A DNA stretch of 35,948 nucleotides, taken from Arthrobacter sp. 135MFCol5.1. Its GTDB lineage: Bacteria > Actinomycetota > Actinomycetes > Actinomycetales > Micrococcaceae. Position 1 is the first letter of the stretch; every line of letters starts with the position of its first letter. The translations under genes were made by a program, and so were the position numbers. Positions 17,053 through 24,744 of this stretch are shown one piece after another. The stretch covers positions 1-35,948 of the forward strand of contig NZ_KB895474.1 in NCBI RefSeq assembly GCF_000374865.1. Direction: 5' to 3'. Below the pieces are notes generated by a model, which did no database searches, was not told the DNA's origin, and was given only the letters and a program-made list of their open reading frames with translations.

Positions 17053-18015
17053 TCACAGACCTTCTCCCGTTTCTGCTGCGTGCGTCCCGCGAAGGACCTC
17101 AATGACTTCATCGCGCCACGCACGGGCAGCGGGCAGTAACTTCGTCAAGGCCGCCGAGCCATGGATTTGTCCATGTTGCAGGGAGTTGGTGGCAGGCACG
17201 CCGGATTCGATCAGTCGGCGGGCATAGGCTTCTCCGTCATCACAAAGTGGGTCGCACTCAGCGGGCAGTATATAAGCCGGTGGAAGCCCTGACACGTCTG
17301 TTGCCAGCAGCGGGGACGCATAGGGATGGCGGACATCTTCCGGTTTGTCCAGGTAGTAACGCACGCACGTCTTTATGTATTGCGAGGTAATGCCATAGCC
17401 CGTCCCATAGCGCGCGTAAGAAGGTGCGGCAAGAGTGAGGTCAAGAGCAGGCACCTCGAGAATTTGAAGTGCAAGGCGGGGACCGGCCTCGTCCCGGGAC
17501 TTCAGGGCGACCCCGGCGGCAAGGTTAGCGCCGGCGGACCCGCCGCCTATGGTGATGAGCCCGGGCTGAATGCCCAGCTCAAGGGCGTTGTCGACCGTCC
17601 ACAGCAGTGCGGCGTAGCTGTCATCGATTGCCGTTGGGAACTTGTATTCCGGTGCCTTTCGGTACTCCGCGGTCACCACGACACAATCAGCGAGGACGGC
17701 GCGCTCGGCGCATACGACGGCGGTGTACTTGGAATGGATTGAACCCCCAATCCAACCGCCGCCGTGCAGGTACAGGTGGGCCGGGTGGGGGCCGGGCGTG
17801 GCGGGCGTGAAAATGTGCAATGTGATGGAGCCATTCTTGACCGGGATCTGCACCTCCCGGCGGGTAGCGCCTTCCGGGGCGGGTTCGAGAACATCAAAAA
17901 GCGCACTGGCGCTGTTCGCTTCCTCCTGGGCTCTGTACGCGTCAAAGTCCTCAATTTCCTCAGGCAGCTGGGGCGCGGCCGCGACGAGTGGCTCGAGGAG
18001 TGGGTCGAGGGGCAT
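17053..18015 (-). CDS. HSL-family alpha/beta hydrolase (esterase)
   Basis: The 320-residue product from the ATG at 18015 is preferred because AAAGGAG lies 7 bases upstream; a longer frame to 18093 has no such signal. Hormone-sensitive-lipase family features are complete: oxyanion HGGGW (84-88), nucleophile Ser160 in GGGSAG, acid Asp255 in PAECDPLCDDGE and His285 in QIHGS. No signal peptide is seen, so it is cytoplasmic. The family hydrolyses short acyl or aryl esters, in some cases lactones and plant phenolic esters. It lies upstream of the importer operon on the same strand and diverges from the small protein and second esterase. A feruloyl or other phenolic ester is a reasonable substrate guess, but not shown. 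Confidence 0.92.
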   Translation of the reverse strand: MPLDPLLEPLVAAAPQLPEEIEDFDAYRAQEEANSASALFDVLEPAPEGATRREVQIPVKNGSITLHIFTPATPGPHPAHLYLHGGGWIGGSIHSKYTAVVCAERAVLADCVVVTAEYRKAPEYKFPTAIDDSYAALLWTVDNALELGIQPGLITIGGGSAGANLAAGVALKSRDEAGPRLALQILEVPALDLTLAAPSYARYGTGYGITSQYIKTCVRYYLDKPEDVRHPYASPLLATDVSGLPPAYILPAECDPLCDDGEAYARRLIESGVPATNSLQHGQIHGSAALTKLLPAARAWRDEVIEVLRGTHAAETGEGL

Positions 18016-18136
18016 GAATTTCTCCTTTGAAGTTCGGGCATCCCTTCGGAGCAGGCTGGCGGCAGTTGTGGTGAAACTGCGGAAGATCCACAAGGAAGCA
18101 TGCGTCAGCGGGCCGCCCGCAGCGCAGGGCTATTCA

Positions 18137-18165
18137 ATGACATTATTAACTGTTATAAAAGTCAA
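18137..18165 (-). promoter_or_regulatory. Candidate promoter of the minus-strand esterase
   Basis: TTGACT (18160-18165, minus) and TGTCAT (18137-18142) are 17 bases apart. The -35 lies inside the inverted repeat at 18148-18170, so a protein bound there would block or contact RNA polymerase. The leader to the ATG would be about 115 bases. The same TTGAC-17-nnTCAT layout is seen at 16947, 18609 and 29640. Confidence 0.5.
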
Positions 18166-18170
18166 CAGTT
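18148..18170. promoter_or_regulatory. Inverted repeat AACTGTT-N9-AACAGTT, candidate operator
   Basis: Two perfect 7-base arms flank a 9-base spacer in the short AT-rich divergent region between the minus-strand esterase and the small plus-strand gene. The dyad overlaps the candidate -35 of the esterase promoter and, on the plus strand, a TATAAA. It could therefore control both directions. The binding protein is unknown; the MarR protein of this window is a candidate. Confidence 0.5.
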
Positions 18171-18256
18171 CTATGTCTTCGCGTGCCGTTGAGTGGCGGC
18201 CTCACTGGCAGCGGGATTGCCGCGTCAGGTTTCGGGAGTTCGAAAGGGGCGCGATC

Positions 18257-18502
18257 TTGCGCGAACATCACATCAGCCACCCCAGCCTGCCGGCTGTTGC
18301 CTGGCTGCCCGTTGACGATTGGACCCTTTTGGAGGGTCTTCAGGTCGAGATTTTTCGCCAGGGAAGGCTGCTTGACCAGGGAACGGTTGAGTGCGTTACC
18401 TCTGACGGCACCCTGCTTTGGCTGAAGCAGAATGGCGCCACCCAGAGGCGGATCGCCGAGAACCTACCAGGCACCTACGTCCGGTTGATCTTGGTTGACT
18501 GA
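18257..18502 (+). CDS. Small conserved-looking protein of unknown function
   Basis: This is an 81-residue product from a TTG at 18257 that has AAAGGGG about 7 bases upstream; an ATG at 18173 in the same frame would add 28 residues. The sequence reads as real protein with alternating hydrophobic strands: VAWLPVDDWTLLEGLQVEIF, then GTVECVTSDGTLLWL and a final TYVRLILVD. That pattern suggests a small all-beta fold, but no family could be assigned. There is no signal peptide or membrane segment. It lies between the two divergent esterase units. The start is uncertain. Confidence 0.55.
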   Translation: MREHHISHPSLPAVAWLPVDDWTLLEGLQVEIFRQGRLLDQGTVECVTSDGTLLWLKQNGATQRRIAENLPGTYVRLILVD

Positions 18503-18883
18503 CCCGGCTGCCGAACCCCAAGCGTGAGGTGGAAAGCTACATGGGCGAGCCGCCCTGGGGCAACCCCCTCGATTGCGGCAGCGCCTGGTGGGTCCTTGCT
18601 GTAAATGGTTGACAATTTAAATCATTCAAACGATCATTGACCAATCAGGGGTCGGCTGGTGTTATGCGTCGGCAAGCCGTTCAGCAACATGAGAAATGAA
18701 GCGCACGGAGCAAGCAATGGACTCCTAAGCCAAGCTGGTCGGCCAGTACGTTGGGAACGGATCCTCAGGCAAAAACTTAGAAAGCCATGGACGGCCTAAG
18801 GCGCGACAACCCTGCAGTGGTGCCCGGCGCAATCCGGACCCTAAAGCGAACAGCGTCTTCGTGCAGAAGAGAAAGGGGCGCAG
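18503..18883. other. 381-bp spacer with promoter boxes for the glucosidase operon
   Basis: No gene is supported. The left half is AT-rich and holds two plus-strand promoter-like pairs (18609-18637 and 18637-18665). The right half down to the esterase start shows only the AAAGGGG ribosome-binding site near 18871. Confidence 0.5.
18609..18665 (+). promoter_or_regulatory. Two overlapping candidate promoters for the esterase-glucosidase-gluconokinase operon
   Basis: Pair 1 is TTGACA (18609-18614) and GATCAT (18632-18637), 17 bases apart. Pair 2 begins at the last base of pair 1: TTGACC (18637-18642) and TGTTAT (18660-18665), again 17 bases apart. GATCATTGA at 18632-18640 also occurs in the divergent regulatory region at 29651-29659. 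The leader would be about 210-240 bases. Confidence 0.5.
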
Positions 18884-19909
18884 ATGTCCCAGAATCCCAA
18901 ACGGCCCGCAGGGCCGGTCAGCACACCCGTCCACGAAGTCGTCGCCAGCCTGGAAGCCCAACAACTTGCTCCAGCACTGCCTGACGGTCAGGTCTCAGAT
19001 CCCGTCGACTGGTCACGGGACTTCCCTCGGTTCAGGAGAGTGAAAGATCGTGAGGTTTCAATACCAGGCACGGCAGCCAGCGTTCCTTGCCGCATCTACA
19101 ATGAACCAACCCGCGCTGCCGAGGCAGCCATCGTTTGGGTGCATGGTGGCGGTTACCTGTTCGGCGACCTAGAGATGCCAGAAGCGCACTGGGTTTCTCT
19201 GGAGCTGGCCTCCAGGGGCGCCGTCGTTTTTTCGCTCGACTACCGGAAGATGATCGAGGGACAACATTTTCCAGCAGCGTCTGATGACGTTCTTACAGGA
19301 TGGAACTGGGCCTGCCAGCACGTTGGCCAGTTTGGGCTTTCTCCCGAGAACCTTCAAATCGGCGGTGCCAGTGCCGGGGCAAACCTTGCTGCAGGCGTAG
19401 CAAAACGATTGACTGACGGGGCTGGAACACCACCGGCAGCCTTGGCGTGTGCATACCCGTTCATGCACCCCGAGCTCCCAGCCTGGGACGGCGCCGAACT
19501 CGAGCTTGTTACGGAGCGGATACTGGATCCCTATCTACTCCCGGCGGACAGCGATGAGCTCTATCGATACTACGCGGGCACTCCTGAGGTCATGAATGAC
19601 CCCTTTGCGTTCCCTGCCAATGGCGACCTTTCAAAGCTTCCCCCGACCTGGGTCCTGACGTGCGAACTGGACATCCTTCGAACTTCCGGAGACGCATTCG
19701 CTGACGCTCTCAAGGGAAACGGCGTGAGCGTTCGCCTGGACAAGCTCGCCGGGGTCGAGCATGCAGCGCTGAACAAACCGCTTACACCCGGTGGCCAAGA
19801 AGCAATCCAACGACTCTCCGAGTGGGTGTTCGAGACGCGGGGCCCGGGGTGTCCTCCCCGGAACAGGCTCCACGCGGAAGACCGTAAATCCGGACCAGCC
19901 ATCCACTAG
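18884..19909 (+). CDS. HSL-family alpha/beta hydrolase (second esterase)
   Basis: This 341-residue enzyme has HGGGY (87-91), nucleophile Ser163 in GASAG, Asp263 in CELD and His293 in VEHAALN, the full HSL-family catalytic set. It is clearly different from the minus-strand esterase at 17.0-18.0 kb, so the two are not a recent duplication. AAAGGGGCGCAG precedes the ATG. It opens a plus-strand operon, with the GH1 glucosidase 25 bases downstream. A role removing acyl or phenolic ester groups before or after glucose removal fits the order. The C-terminal 30 residues (rich in Pro/Arg/Gly) look unstructured. Confidence 0.92.
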   Translation: MSQNPKRPAGPVSTPVHEVVASLEAQQLAPALPDGQVSDPVDWSRDFPRFRRVKDREVSIPGTAASVPCRIYNEPTRAAEAAIVWVHGGGYLFGDLEMPEAHWVSLELASRGAVVFSLDYRKMIEGQHFPAASDDVLTGWNWACQHVGQFGLSPENLQIGGASAGANLAAGVAKRLTDGAGTPPAALACAYPFMHPELPAWDGAELELVTERILDPYLLPADSDELYRYYAGTPEVMNDPFAFPANGDLSKLPPTWVLTCELDILRTSGDAFADALKGNGVSVRLDKLAGVEHAALNKPLTPGGQEAIQRLSEWVFETRGPGCPPRNRLHAEDRKSGPAIH

Positions 19910-19934
19910 AGCATTACTACAAGAAAGGACCTCA

Positions 19935-21200
19935 ATGGGAGACCTGCTTTTCCCCGACAATTTCCTCTTTGGCGCCTCCACCTCTGCCCACCAGACGGAG
20001 GGCAACAACCTGAACTCAGACTGGTGGGATTTTGAACTGGCGGAGGGAACACCCGTTTTTGAACCCTCGGGTGACGCCTGCGATTCCTACCACCGTTACC
20101 CCGAAGACATAGGCCTGGTCGCCGATTTTGGCTTGAATGCCTACCGCTTCAGCATTGAATGGGCCCGGATCGAACCGTCGGAAGGCCGCTTTTCCAACGC
20201 TGAACTCGCGCACTACCGCCGCATGCTCGAAGCCTGCAGGGCCCGGGGCCTGACTCCGGTCGTGACATTCCATCACTTCACCCTTCCCCGCTGGCTTGAT
20301 CAGCAGGGCGGATTCCTCTCCCCCAAATTCGCGGAACTCTTTGAACGCTACTGCGACCGCGCCGCCCGGGCCTTGGGGGATCTCATCGGCTGGGCCTGCA
20401 CCATAAACGAGCCGGAAGGAGCAGGTGATGCCGGATGGGTAGTTGGTATTCACCCACCCGGAATTAAAGGTGACCACGACTCCATGTGGCGAGTGGTGAA
20501 CAATGTCATGGATGCACATAAACGAGGTGCAGCCGCGATCCGGCGCCACACTGACGCCCCAGTCGGCGTCACGTTAGCCTTCCAAGACATGCAGTACGAA
20601 GATGGAGCCGTGCCTGGGCACACGCCCTGGGAGGACAACGCACGAGTCAGCGAGATGTTCCTCGAAGCATCGGCAGATGATGAATTTGTCGGGCTTCAGA
20701 CCTATACGCGTCTCAGGTTCGGACCCGAGGGAGAGCGTGGCCCCGGTCTGAAGTCGGACAAGAAGAACGGACTCGTCGAGACGCCGATGACCACCATGGT
20801 GGGCTGGGAGTTCTACCCTCAAGCTCTGGCGGGAACCATCCGGCGGACTGCAAAACTCAGCGCCGGCAAACCAATCCTGCTAACAGAAAACGGAATTGGG
20901 ACAATGGAGGACGAAAAGCGCATTGCTTTTATCGACCATGCCCTGCGGACCGTTCACGAATGCCTTGCGGAAGGCTTTGACATCCGTGGCTACATGTACT
21001 GGACTTTGCTCGACAACTTCGAATGGTCGGGCGGATTTGAGCCCAAGTTCGGTCTGGTCGCCGTGGACAGGACAACTTTTGAGCGGAAACCTAAGCCGAG
21101 TGCCTATTGGTACGGCAACGTGGCACGGTCGAAGGCGCTACCAGCCGGGGCGGTCCAGTGGCCCCCGGTTCCGGTTCCGTCTGCCGCACCAGCTACTTGA
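19935..21200 (+). CDS. GH1 family beta-glucosidase
   Basis: This is a 421-residue glycoside hydrolase family 1 enzyme starting MGDLLFPDNFLFGASTSAHQ, with AAAGGACCTCA before the ATG at 19935. The longer open frame to 19791 overlaps the esterase gene and is not used. Acid/base Glu159 is in TINEP and nucleophile Glu318 in TENG; HHFTLPRW and YWTLLDNFEWSGGFEPKFGL are further GH1 hallmarks. It is slightly shorter than the usual 440-480 residues. No signal peptide is present, so it acts on imported beta-glucosides in the cytoplasm. Its neighbours (esterase before, gluconokinase after, importer nearby) suggest breakdown of an acylated or phenolic glucoside. A decayed GH1 relative lies 1.5 kb downstream. 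Confidence 0.95.
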   Translation: MGDLLFPDNFLFGASTSAHQTEGNNLNSDWWDFELAEGTPVFEPSGDACDSYHRYPEDIGLVADFGLNAYRFSIEWARIEPSEGRFSNAELAHYRRMLEACRARGLTPVVTFHHFTLPRWLDQQGGFLSPKFAELFERYCDRAARALGDLIGWACTINEPEGAGDAGWVVGIHPPGIKGDHDSMWRVVNNVMDAHKRGAAAIRRHTDAPVGVTLAFQDMQYEDGAVPGHTPWEDNARVSEMFLEASADDEFVGLQTYTRLRFGPEGERGPGLKSDKKNGLVETPMTTMVGWEFYPQALAGTIRRTAKLSAGKPILLTENGIGTMEDEKRIAFIDHALRTVHECLAEGFDIRGYMYWTLLDNFEWSGGFEPKFGLVAVDRTTFERKPKPSAYWYGNVARSKALPAGAVQWPPVPVPSAAPAT

Positions 21201-21243
21201 GCAATTCACTGAAAGCTACTATCTGGCCAATGGAAATCCTTTC

Positions 21244-21804
21244 ATGAGTACCGATGCATCGCCCGAACACAGCCGTATACCGTCGGGGCCACTGACTCCA
21301 GCCCCCATCGTGGTGATGGGCGTCTCGGGAGTTGGCAAATCCAGTGTGGGATCGGCGTTAGCCAGCCTGCTTAAGGTTAGGTTCGTGGATGCAGACAGCC
21401 TTCATCCGTTAGCCAACGTGCAGAAGATGGCCGGTGGTATTTCTCTGACCGACGAGGACCGATGGCCGTGGCTGAGGGTCGTGGGCCTGGCCCTGGCATC
21501 AGCCTCAACTGAGGGAATTGTGGTAGCTTGCTCGGCCTTGCGAAGGGCGTATCGTGATGAAATTCGTCGACAAGAACCGGGAACGCTGTTTATCTTCTTG
21601 GAAGCCGATGGCACGTTGTTGCGGGAGCGCCTTACGCAGCGCCCTGGGCACTTCATGCCGGCTTCACTGCTGGACTCCCAACTTGAGACACTGGAACCTT
21701 TGGAATCTGACGAAGCGGGGCTAACGATAGCTTCGGCGGGGGGCATTGATGCAACTGCCAGAGAAGTTTTTCACCGACTGGCCGGCCCTCTGTTCAAGGC
21801 GTAA
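21244..21804 (+). CDS. gntK: Gluconokinase (GntK-type)
   Basis: This 186-residue P-loop kinase has Walker A GVSGVGKS (26-33), the gluconokinase-specific FVDADSLHPLANVQKMAGG segment, LTDEDRWPWL and VACSALRRAYRD. It phosphorylates D-gluconate to 6-phosphogluconate, feeding the pentose phosphate pathway. The N-terminus is about 20 residues longer than in short GntK proteins; a GTG nearer the P-loop could be the true start, since the site before the ATG at 21244 is weak. It follows the glucosidase by 43 bases. With the idonate-dehydrogenase-like and gluconate-5-dehydrogenase-like enzymes of the right-hand operon, it would complete an idonate/5-ketogluconate/gluconate route, though those genes lie 9-11 kb away. 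Confidence 0.9.
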   Translation: MSTDASPEHSRIPSGPLTPAPIVVMGVSGVGKSSVGSALASLLKVRFVDADSLHPLANVQKMAGGISLTDEDRWPWLRVVGLALASASTEGIVVACSALRRAYRDEIRRQEPGTLFIFLEADGTLLRERLTQRPGHFMPASLLDSQLETLEPLESDEAGLTIASAGGIDATAREVFHRLAGPLFKA

Positions 21805-22011
21805 GGAGACTGCAGTTCATCCGCGCCCGGAGATGCGTGCAGGTGCAGGCTCCCTGCAGGGGCCTTGGCTGGGTGCGGCACTTTGGGCCGCTGCACCAAA
21901 GTGCTGTCACAGCCGGAGCTCATTTGTCGGCCGTGGATGCCCCTGGGCCTTTCGTCATATCTGCTTTTCCTTGTCTGAGTCATAATTCCTCCCAAATCGA
22001 AAGGATGCTCT

Positions 22012-22707
22012 ATGAATGCCGAGGAACGACTGGCCAAGTTGGAACACGAACTGTTCCGAATCAAAGCGGGCGACGACATCCAGAATCTCATGGGCCGTTA
22101 CACCGTGAATCACACCCCTGCGACAATCCACCAAGCCATCAACTTCTTTGCACTTGAACTCCCCGACGTTTCCGCGGAAATCGGTGATCGGGGGGTCTTC
22201 GTAGGTGAGGCGGGACTGCGCGAACTCTTTGTCGGCAGGTTTACCATGGAACCCGTAGGTAACCTGCTGGTTCATTACCTCACGACCCCCATGATCCAGG
22301 TGGCGTCGGACGGAAAGAGCGCGCGCGGCGTATGGCGGTCACCGGGCGTTGAAGCCGTACGACCCCAGGACGGCGGCCAACCCGTGGCCCTCTGGTCATT
22401 CGGTGCCTATGCTGCAGACTTCGTCCATATCGGAGGCGAATGGAAGATCCATCACCTGCAGTGGTTCAGGACGATCAAGTCTTCCTTTGCCGAGGGCTGG
22501 GTTAACGACCTGTCGATGACCCATACAGGTCAGATAGGTGACAGCCCTAATGTCAGACCTGTCACCTATCACAACCCTTACACGCCCGAGTCGGTTCAGG
22601 AACCTGTCCCGCCTTGCCCGCCGGCCTACGACACCCACGACGGATTCGGTTGGGCGACCATCCCTCAGCAGGCAGCCAACGCCGCGCAAGCAGGCCCGAG
22701 CCGATAA
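22012..22707 (+). CDS. NTF2/SnoaL-like protein, function unknown
   Basis: This 231-residue protein begins with a short helical region (EERLAKLEHELFRIKAGDDI) and a SnoaL-like cone fold. Features are LMGRYTVNHT, GVFVGEAGLRELF, LLVHYLTTPMIQVASDG and GGEWKIHHLQWFR. Proteins of this kind serve as small dehydratases, isomerases or hydroxylases on aromatic and polyketide-like substrates, and are common in aromatic degradation clusters. The C-terminal 60 residues are rich in Pro, Tyr and His (HNPYTPESVQEPVPPCPP). CGAAAGGATG lies before the ATG. It is placed between gluconokinase and the cyclase. No specific reaction can be assigned. Confidence 0.8.
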   Translation: MNAEERLAKLEHELFRIKAGDDIQNLMGRYTVNHTPATIHQAINFFALELPDVSAEIGDRGVFVGEAGLRELFVGRFTMEPVGNLLVHYLTTPMIQVASDGKSARGVWRSPGVEAVRPQDGGQPVALWSFGAYAADFVHIGGEWKIHHLQWFRTIKSSFAEGWVNDLSMTHTGQIGDSPNVRPVTYHNPYTPESVQEPVPPCPPAYDTHDGFGWATIPQQAANAAQAGPSR

Positions 22708-22721
22708 CCGGGGAAAGCCGC

Positions 22722-23015
22722 GTGAACGACACCCCGGGACTGCAACTCCCCGAACACGTCCTATTTTTGACCTCGGTGGTACTTCGACTGCTGCATCAAC
22801 GGCTTGGTGAGCTCATCGGCTGGCGGGCACCGACGAGCCCGAGCGCTGCGCCGTGGAGAGAGGGTTGTCGGTGTCCGCCCCAAGGAATCAAGGGTGAACA
22901 CGAGCCGATGTGGAAGTCGTCGCGAACGTCCGTAACACGCACAAGCGGGCTGCAGCGGCCATACGTTGCCACTCCGACATCTTGTTAGTGTCACCCTGGC
23001 CTTCAAAGACATGCT
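22722..23015 (+). pseudogene. Decayed second GH1 beta-glucosidase
   Basis: A GTG at 22722 with GGGGAAAG just upstream opens a frame reading LPEHVLF; one frame over continues GGTSTAAS, together matching the GH1 N-terminus (compare FPDNFLFGASTSA in the intact gene). Most of the N-terminal half is then missing. GELIGW, a degenerate TDEPE acid/base motif, QGIKGEHEPMW, VVANVRNTHKRAAAAIRCHSD and VTLAFKDM follow in different frames. These match residues 149-219 of the intact enzyme at 19935-21200 in order, with many substitutions. The C-terminal half with the nucleophile is absent. It is an old paralogue or diverged duplicate, not a recent copy. The remaining 250 bases before the cyclase gene show nothing recognisable. 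Confidence 0.82.
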
Positions 23016-23262
23016 CGCACGCACTACAGGCCACGATCTTCGCGTCCCGATTGGCGGTAGGGCAATCGTTGAAACAGCATTTAGTCGAAGGGCTGTTGCA
23101 TCGCGCCATCGAGTCCGTACAGCGTACAGATTCCCGGCCATTGACTTTAAGCCATTCTCGACAATCTCCGCACGACTGGATCCACGGATCAAGACCCTTC
23201 CAGCGGCCCTAACCCGGGGCCCCGACCGGTTCCTCCGATTCAACCCTCCCGAGAGGGGAAAC

Positions 23263-24045
23263 ATGCCCACCGAAATCATCCAACTTAGCCATATCCTGGA
23301 CCATACGACTGTAAACGGTCCCGTGTCGGCTCCCTTCAGCCACAGCCTCCCGCATCCGCACACGCCGTTCGACCCGGATGCCCCACTCACCGCGGGAACA
23401 ATCACCTCCGCATCCGACGCTATCGGCATGGGTGACCACACGGGCACCCATGTGGACTCTCTTTCCCATGTGGCTGAGGGAGGACTGCTATGGGACGGCA
23501 CAGACGTCCGTGAAGCCGGAGTCCAAAGCGACCAGGCCGGCGTTCTGGCCAAAAACCCGGAACTGCAGCCCATCGTTGCACGGGGAGTGCTACTGGACTT
23601 TCCCGCCCTGCGCGGGGCTGCCCTCCCCGCAGATACACGCCTAACCCCCTATGACCTGCAGGAATGCGCTTCCGCGCAGGGAGTCGAGCTTCAGGACGGC
23701 GACGCGGTGCTGCTGAGGACGGGATGGGACGGACTGTACGCACAGCCCGAACAATTTCTCCGCCCGCCCTTCCCTGGTCCCGAAATTGAAGCCGCAAAAT
23801 TCCTTGGCGGGCTGCGGGCGAGTGTCGTCGGTTCGGACACGATGGCCTTTGAGGCCGCCCCCGCTGTTGTTCCCCTCGCTGTCCACGCCGAACTGATAGT
23901 CCGAAACGGCATTCAGATCATGGAGATGCTGAATCTTCGGGAACTGGCCCGGCGCCGCATCTACACCTTCACGTTCGTTCTTGCGCCGCTGCGAATCAGC
24001 GGCGGTACAGGCTCTCCGGTGAATCCGCTGGCACTTATTGATTGA
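23263..24045 (+). CDS. Cyclase-family metal-dependent hydrolase (KynB/isatin hydrolase fold), first copy
   Basis: This 260-residue protein starts after GAGAGGGGAAAC; the frame extends upstream but the strong site fixes the ATG at 23263. It carries the family metal motif HTGTHVDSLSH (His59, His63, Asp65, His69), and SLPHPHTPFDPDAP near the N-terminus is typical. Relatives include kynurenine formamidase, isatin hydrolase and unassigned lactone or amide hydrolases, usually Mn or Zn enzymes of the cytoplasm. The C-terminal ITSGG-like end reads RISGGTGSPVNPLALID, very like that of the second cyclase protein at 26711-27700. Position after an NTF2-like gene and near the 2-hydroxyacid dehydrogenase operon suggests a lactone- or amide-opening step. 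The substrate is unknown. Confidence 0.88.
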   Translation: MPTEIIQLSHILDHTTVNGPVSAPFSHSLPHPHTPFDPDAPLTAGTITSASDAIGMGDHTGTHVDSLSHVAEGGLLWDGTDVREAGVQSDQAGVLAKNPELQPIVARGVLLDFPALRGAALPADTRLTPYDLQECASAQGVELQDGDAVLLRTGWDGLYAQPEQFLRPPFPGPEIEAAKFLGGLRASVVGSDTMAFEAAPAVVPLAVHAELIVRNGIQIMEMLNLRELARRRIYTFTFVLAPLRISGGTGSPVNPLALID

Positions 24046-24087
24046 GTGGACAGCGCCCTCTGATGGTCTCTCACAGAGAGGGCGACT

Positions 24088-24133
24088 AACGTTAGTGCCG
24101 CCTGCTGCTCGTTCAGCAGGCGGCACTAATGTT
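24088..24133. terminator. Bidirectional hairpin between convergent operons
   Basis: A perfect 16-bp stem (24092-24107 with 24114-24129, starting TTAGTGCCGCCTGCTG) closes a 6-base loop. It extends outward by one G-U and three more pairs. Short T-rich sequence (TGTTTAG) follows on the plus side. It lies between the cyclase gene ending at 24045 (+) and the MarR gene ending at 24162 (-), the expected place for a shared terminator. Confidence 0.85.
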
Positions 24134-24161
24134 TAGACCAGCACCGGGGCGGTGGCAAATT

Positions 24162-24677
24162 TTAGGACACGGCTTCAAGGATCTGGCGGGCAGAGTCCCG
24201 CTCTTCTTTGGTGAAAGCTACCTTCCAGAGCAGTGAGCGAAGCGTCTCGCTCTCTTCTGCAGTCAGGCTGTCAAGTGCTTCTGCCGTTGCACTGGCGACA
24301 GCGGATGCGGCGGCGGCATTGAGCTTTTCTCCCTTGGCCGTAGCGACGAGGACCTTCAAGCGGCGATCGCGGGGATCTGGACGGCGCCGCACAAGCTTTT
24401 GGTTCTCCAGCTCGTCAATGAGCGGAACAATTTGGCTGGGATCAAGGCTGAGAAAGTCCGCCAGTTCCCGTTGCGTAGGTTCCAGTCCCTGGCAGGCCAG
24501 TGACAGGACGGAGTAGGTGCGCACTCGCAGGCCGAACTCCGCAAGCGCTGCGTTTGCCTTAGCGGATCCCATGGCCCGTGCACGAGCTGCCAGGAACTCA
24601 ACGTTCGCCGCAAGATCCGAGTTCAGCAGTCTCGTAGCTTCACGGGCAGCTGGAGCATTATCGGGACCGGCGCTCAT
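24162..24677 (-). CDS. MarR-family transcriptional regulator
   Basis: This is a 171-residue winged-helix protein. The DNA-binding region is QRELADFLSLDPSQIVPLID (residues about 89-108), followed by the wing VRRRPDPRDRRLKVLVATAKG, the most conserved MarR segment. The flanking helices would form the dimer interface. GGAGGACGTAT precedes the ATG. MarR proteins in catabolic clusters usually repress and are released by an aromatic acid or its CoA thioester. It is the last gene of the minus operon that starts at 29591, with 67 bases between it and the dehydrogenase gene before it. It is the only regulator in the window, so it is the prime candidate to bind the dyads at 29640-29723 and possibly 18148-18170. 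Confidence 0.93.
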   Translation of the reverse strand: MSAGPDNAPAAREATRLLNSDLAANVEFLAARARAMGSAKANAALAEFGLRVRTYSVLSLACQGLEPTQRELADFLSLDPSQIVPLIDELENQKLVRRRPDPRDRRLKVLVATAKGEKLNAAAASAVASATAEALDSLTAEESETLRSLLWKVAFTKEERDSARQILEAVS

Positions 24678-24744
24678 ATACGTCCTCCATGGGCCCCGAT
24701 AGCGTCAGGGTCCGTTCCGTTCGAACTCTCAATGCTTAATGGTC

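Noticed and set aside
17642..18502. 286-codon plus-strand frame joining the esterase antisense to the small gene
   Set aside because: Only the last 80-110 codons look like protein; the rest mirrors the esterase gene. The small gene is annotated separately.
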